Of a stretch of 22,740 bases of DNA, positions 13,601 through 19,600 are shown one piece after another. Origin of the DNA: Strongylocentrotus pallidus (Eukaryota; Echinodermata; Echinoidea; Camarodonta; Strongylocentrotidae); assembly GCA_030265145.1 (NCBI GenBank), contig JARBES010000123.1, positions 6,155,612 to 6,178,351 of the forward strand, in the 5' to 3' direction. The notes beneath the pieces were generated by a model, which was given only the letters and a program-made list of their open reading frames with translations, ran no database searches and was not told where the DNA came from. A program made the position numbers and the translations under genes. Within the stretch, counting starts at the first letter, position 1, and every line of letters begins with the position of its first letter.

Positions 13601-16600
13601 TACATGTACACAACTTCCAGAAGACAAAAGAGAAAAACGGTTCCGTGTGCATCAAAGACGTATACACAACTTGGGGTTTTTAGTTGAAACGCCATTTTCA
13701 ATGTGTCATTGATAGTTGTAGCGTGTTAGATTCAGTACTTTGTAAATAAGTAGTGCGTTTCACATTTTGCTTTTAGAGCGCATAGAAAAATTAATTGGCT
13801 GATCATGCGCTTAATAAATATTGGAGTATTTTTAATATTTGGTTTTGTTATTATTCGTTAAAATCTGTATTAACATATACACAGATTCGTATAATACATT
13901 GAAAGTATATAAACAGAAATTCATGTATCAAACCTGTTTGAGACAAAAAGTAATGCACTTTAAACCAAATTAAGAACATTGAATAAATACCTGTGCCTAT
14001 GAATTCGGTGCAGTTCTTGCCGGCACATGAGAAATAGCCTCCAGAATCGCATAAGCTTTGAAAGAAAAATTATCATTGAAAATTTGAATACTGAAAGATA
14101 ACGAACATGTAAACATGCTCGGCCATGTTTAGATAGTGTTGTAAAAGGAACCCATTTTGACACCTACCCCCTAGACATCCACCCCCGGATAACCACCCCA
14201 GTCAACTACCCCCTGGGACAACTACCCCCTAGGGCAACCACCCTCTAGGACGACTACCCCCTGTGTCAACTACCCCCCGGACAACTACCCCCTACGACAA
14301 CCATCCTCTAGGATAGCTACCCCGGACAACTATCTAAGGGGGTACTTTAATGGGTGTAGTTGTCCGGGGAGTAGTTGTCCATGGGGTAGTTTTCTGGGGG
14401 TAGTTGTCCAGGGGTAGTTGTCCTACGGGGTGATTGTCCTAGGGGGTAGTTGTCTGGGGGTATTTGTCCGGGGGTAGTTGTCCCGGGGGGTAGTCATCCT
14501 AGAGGAAGGTTGCCCTAATTTGGTCTCCCTTACACAGCAATGCCACATTTGCATCAGTACTGGTTGTAACCAACCACCTGGTATCAATGTAATACACCTG
14601 GGTCGAGAGAGACAAACGTTGTTCTAATAAAGTGCAATGTCTATAATTTAAAAGCAGATATGTCTAGAAACCTTGCCAGAAAATTTAAAAATTCCCAATT
14701 TTATTCTAAACAATGGTTTTTAACTAATAAGCATGTGAAAGGCTTATTTCCTTTTAATGAATATGGGGAAGCAAAAATATGAATGCAGCGTGTGCAGAAG
14801 TTAATAGTTGTTTATTTCTACTCATGCATTTTGCTATATTCCTAGGTCTCTGACTCAAATGTTGTTAAGCCAAACCACAAAGTTTGGTTGGATTGTCTCA
14901 GTAAAGTCGACTTCGTATAAAAGGACCGTGCCGTACCATGTTTGACAGTCTCTTATGAAGTAATTGCCAGCTTCTATCTTCTTTCCATCGACGATACACG
15001 GGCACCCTGTAGGCGCAACGCACTGTCCGGATTCTTCATCCTGAATAGTACCCTTTGGGCAGAAACAGCCTTCAATACACGTTTCGTTGCACAGCATTTC
15101 ATCGTCCTGTATTTGTGTTTCGCTCCAGCAGCGCTGTGGACACTTCTCTCCGCACGATGTGTACACCTGCCCCCCTTCACACTGGAGACCTGTCAAAGTG
15201 GAAATCAAGTAATTTTCAAAACAACATTAATTTTCTTCCATTTCTGCGTTTTTCATCAACAAAATACTCAAGTAGTATAACGTACATATAATGAAGAAGA
15301 TACATCTGCAGATCATGTTTATATGAGGAAGAAAATGTACATTCTACACTTTAAACACAAAAATAAGGCACGCATGCTCATCCTTGTGCAACCATTCATG
15401 TAAGGGGTAACATGCCTCACGTAGTTACATGAATAGATCATACAGAGTCGGCATATAAGATTAATGAATATTTCAAGCGAATACCGAAAATTAATTTGTT
15501 CATACCAATGATACATCATTAAAAAGAACAAGGATGAAATTGTTTATCTTTCATTCGTGAATAATTTGGAGACAAAAAACAACTCTGAGCTGAAAAGTTC
15601 TAGAACATAATTTTGTATCAGTGATATTATTTTTACAGCACTTTACATTTCTAAACAGACCTGCAAATATCTTCATTGAGGAGGAGAAATATTCGACATC
15701 TATACTCAATACTTCTACTTATCTTAACACGTCGTGCCACTTAAAGCCCCATTGTCCTACTGGTAGCTACTTGCTCCCTCTATATAGAAAACTTCCCCAA
15801 TCGGTGCCTGTTGGTCCCCCATGATCCTCTATTTCTTATGTTATTTGAGAGCTGAGTTGATGAGCTAGCCACCTGACAGTGACCTCGCTGTGTGGTCTAA
15901 TCCCTCCTAGCCACACTAGTGTTGATAAGCTTTAATATCACCAGTAACAGTGCTGGATATTCAGGGGCACTAACTGCCCGTGCTTGATTAGCGCATGTAA
16001 TGCCGGCGCAATGACATTGACGCATGTGTAACTGACGCAAGTTTGATTAGCGCATGTAATACCGGCGCAATGACATTGACGCATGTGTAACTGACGCAAG
16101 TATGATTAGCGCATGTAATGCCGGCTCAATGACATTGACGCATGTGTAACTGACGCAAGTATTAACTCACCGCAGGTATCTGAAGCTCTCCATGGGATAG
16201 AGACGTGCTGATCGTTACATTCTTTAGCGTATGCGGTGATGGCTGTACACAGACATTCACAATCTCCTCCTCGATTGCAGGCACATGTATCCATGACACA
16301 GTTGTCATAGTAACTTTGTGGATCGACCTAATACATACACACACAAAAGAAAGAGAATACAACGTCTGTTTGATATGAGGCAAAAGGGGGTTAAACCTGT
16401 ATTACCGTTAACAAGTCACCAAACACTATTCTTTTCCTGATTTTGGGAGCTCCTCTTCCCTTTACTCTATATGCAAAGACATGAACCCCAAATAAATACG
16501 CCCCTATTGAACATAAAAGGGATTTGTCAGTAGACTAATTGACTTGGGTTCCGTACGCATGGTTTTTATATTATCATTTGTTTCATCAATTCTAATTATC

Positions 16601-19600
16601 TTATAAGCAATCGGTACACTTAAAAAAACCACTATAGGAATGAACGCCCTTCTGGGGCCCTAACCAGAGGATGTAATGTGTAGAATAAAGGGAGCCAGTA
16701 TCGATCCATTTGTTCCGGGGGGGCGGCTACGACCGAACCTCCCCTGAAATAAGAAGACTATACATTATGTTTTATTGAAGAAAAAACCTTGCCTTCTAAC
16801 ATTTTTGTGCCTTGGAACTTTGGATTTCAGAGCACAAAGTCTGGGCTTTGTATCTAAAAGATGGTGTTGTTTAATGTAGAATAAGAACCACTTTGGCGAC
16901 CTTCTAAAGATATACAATGGTCATTATTCACTTACCACGTTGTGGCAAGCAGCAAATAGAGACTGCTTGATGAGGGCACATGAATATTCTGCCCATGTCT
17001 TTCGGGACGGATTGATGACACATGGATCTTCCGAAGCAGTTGTGGCTGGACAAGAAGTTGTGACCTTCCAGCTTTCAGCGAACGAAACCACACTCGTCTC
17101 CACAAAGTTTCCTCTGGGCATGAGGAGATCATTTTCGCTGTTGCCATCGAAGTTACCGCACAACCCACATAGCGTTCCCTTGTAAGCTGGATGGACAGTC
17201 ACGTGTATACTGGTCCCATAATCCCACATGAGTTCAACATCTACAGAATGGAACAGAAGAGATTGAAAAGAGGAGATCACACTTTGTCTACATAAAATTA
17301 CAACATGTAAACACTTAGACATGTAAATTTTTCCCTTTAAAAGCTATATTGTGTAGAATTGTGGCTCCAACAGGTTTCGTGTGTGTTAGCATAGATTCCA
17401 GGCTAGATGATACAGGAGAGAAGAAATGCAATTATTTACAATTTCATCTTCAGCCTTGGAAACTTCAAGTTTGTATCAGAGTAACAATTGAATAGTAACT
17501 GAATCAGGTAAACTAGTTAATGCAAGTAAATGAAATCCCCTTCCCACTGCTGTCGGTGTATATTTTTAATTAGTGTAGCAGTGAAGTCATTGCACAGTGA
17601 GACATAGGTTTGGTCCCATGAGTGCAGCGACTCTAATCTAATAGGAACGTCAACAAAATATAGAAAATAGAAAAGGAACGTTAAATTTGTTGGTAACGCT
17701 TCATTTTAAAAAAATTATTCATTTCATAGAACAACATAGCAAACCTTTCTTTTAAAAGAAATCATTTATCGTTAAACCACGGGCGCCACATAGGAAGACA
17801 GTAGAACATTGGGTTAACCCATTGAATAATGAATTCTCTTATTTTCATAGGCATATTACAGGGGTCACTTGATTCAAGTAGGCACTGGAATTATGCATTT
17901 ATTATTTTTGGGGTGAATGCATAACAGTCACCTACATTTTCTATCAACACCTTTCCATGTCGCGATGAGGTAGATCCCCACATTTCGGACGTTAAACTTT
18001 TTGGCCTTGCTCGCCGGTGTAATGATGGGGTCGCGCCCTCGTAGTAAGGTTATCGTGATGCGAGCTTTGATCGTCATGTTGATCAGCTTGGTACAGGTGA
18101 AGCCCTCCTCACCACATGGTTCGTTCTCTACAGTGATTCGGAAGGTTCCCTCCTTATCGTCACAGGAGTCTTGGGCAAGAACGTAGCTACAATCACCTGC
18201 AAATCGAATTTAAAATCAATTGTAATTGTAATGCCTCTATCAAAAATGTTTTATTCGTATTGACAATTCTCTATTGCTATCTTTCTTTTGTAAAATATAC
18301 GATGTAGTAATGAGGATTTCTCTATATATGGGCACGACTAAACTACAATTGTCTGCGACGTACCAACCAAATCTGAGCTGTTAGTACATAGGACAATCGT
18401 AACTGCAAGCCTCTCTCCATATAGCTTTCTTTTCTCATCGTGTATCAGACAAAATATGCAATATAGCCCTAAAGTGAAACCTTCGGAATAGAGACATATT
18501 CGTATCGGTAATACAATAGTGATTATTACCATGCAACTACTAAATCAATGTAAAAGAAAAGTTCTTAAGGACCGACTATTAAACTATGTTTGTCTTCCAA
18601 ATCAATTGATCCATACTGAAAACAGTTTTGATTTCGTTTTTTCCAATCCTTGCAAACTCAAATCCTGTATGACTAACTAATGTGAATAATGCCTATCTTT
18701 ATTTAATGTAGGTTTTCATTATTATCATCATCATCATCATTATAAATAATATCATCATCATCATCATTATAAATAATATCATCATCATCATCATTATAAA
18801 TATTATCATCATCATCATCATTATAAATATTATCATCATCATCATCATTATAAATATTATCATCATCATCATCATTTCGAGTCATTACTGTGACGAAACC
18901 ATTTCCTAATATTTGCATAAAATTAGATACGTCGTTGACTTCTACCAAGTCCCTCTCGTTGGCATTCGTCATGCAGCGTGTCTCAGCTCACAAAAAAAAA
19001 ACATTTGCCACTTAACCCACATTTTGTTGGCACGGTTGATGCATTAAACAAAAAGAACTTACCCATGAAGGCAAATTCCTTTCCATCGAACGAGTTGTAG
19101 TGAGGATCACCATACGCTCGGCAGGTTCCTGTATGAAACAATGATGTAGTGATACAATAAACAAACAACGGAAATGCGGCATTGTTACCTGTAACAATAC
19201 CTAGAAAAAATAATAGTAGCATTTATATCGAGCTTTACAGTAATATTTCTACAGCACTTTACTATTATTAGCAGGGCTTTAGCCGGGCTATCTTGATCAG
19301 ACGCTCTGGCATTAAGGAATTCTTCCTACCGTGTACCCATTTACATGACCTTGGTCATGTGGGTGGAGAGGGGAAAATATAGATTAATGCCTCTCCATAG
19401 GATGTTAATGCCGTGGTGGGACGCGAACCGCGAACCATAAACCATGTGGTCTACAATATGGCGACATATACACTAGACCACAATAACTCAACATTTCAAA
19501 TATTAATCTGGAAGTTTGTTTATATTCTGTGTCGGGGTGAAGCATTATTTGTGAAAGTTCAACTGTAAAGTTCAACTTATCAGCTGTTCAGGTACAGCCT

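Noticed and set aside
14162-14515. Coding repeat or telomere-like array
   Set aside because: Units of varied length break every frame and do not match telomere hexamers. It is a palindromic minisatellite.
15985-16161. CRISPR-like array
   Set aside because: The units are head-to-tail with no spacers, and the DNA is eukaryotic. It is a minisatellite.
17931-17950. Alternative donor AG|GTGACT extending the VWD exon
   Set aside because: It would add KGVDRKC-like residues and end in phase 2, which does not fit the phase-1 acceptor at 17240 or the VWD consensus.
18703-18972. Asp-rich repeat protein
   Set aside because: The frame is made by the 27-bp minisatellite in an intron, with no splice-compatible context.
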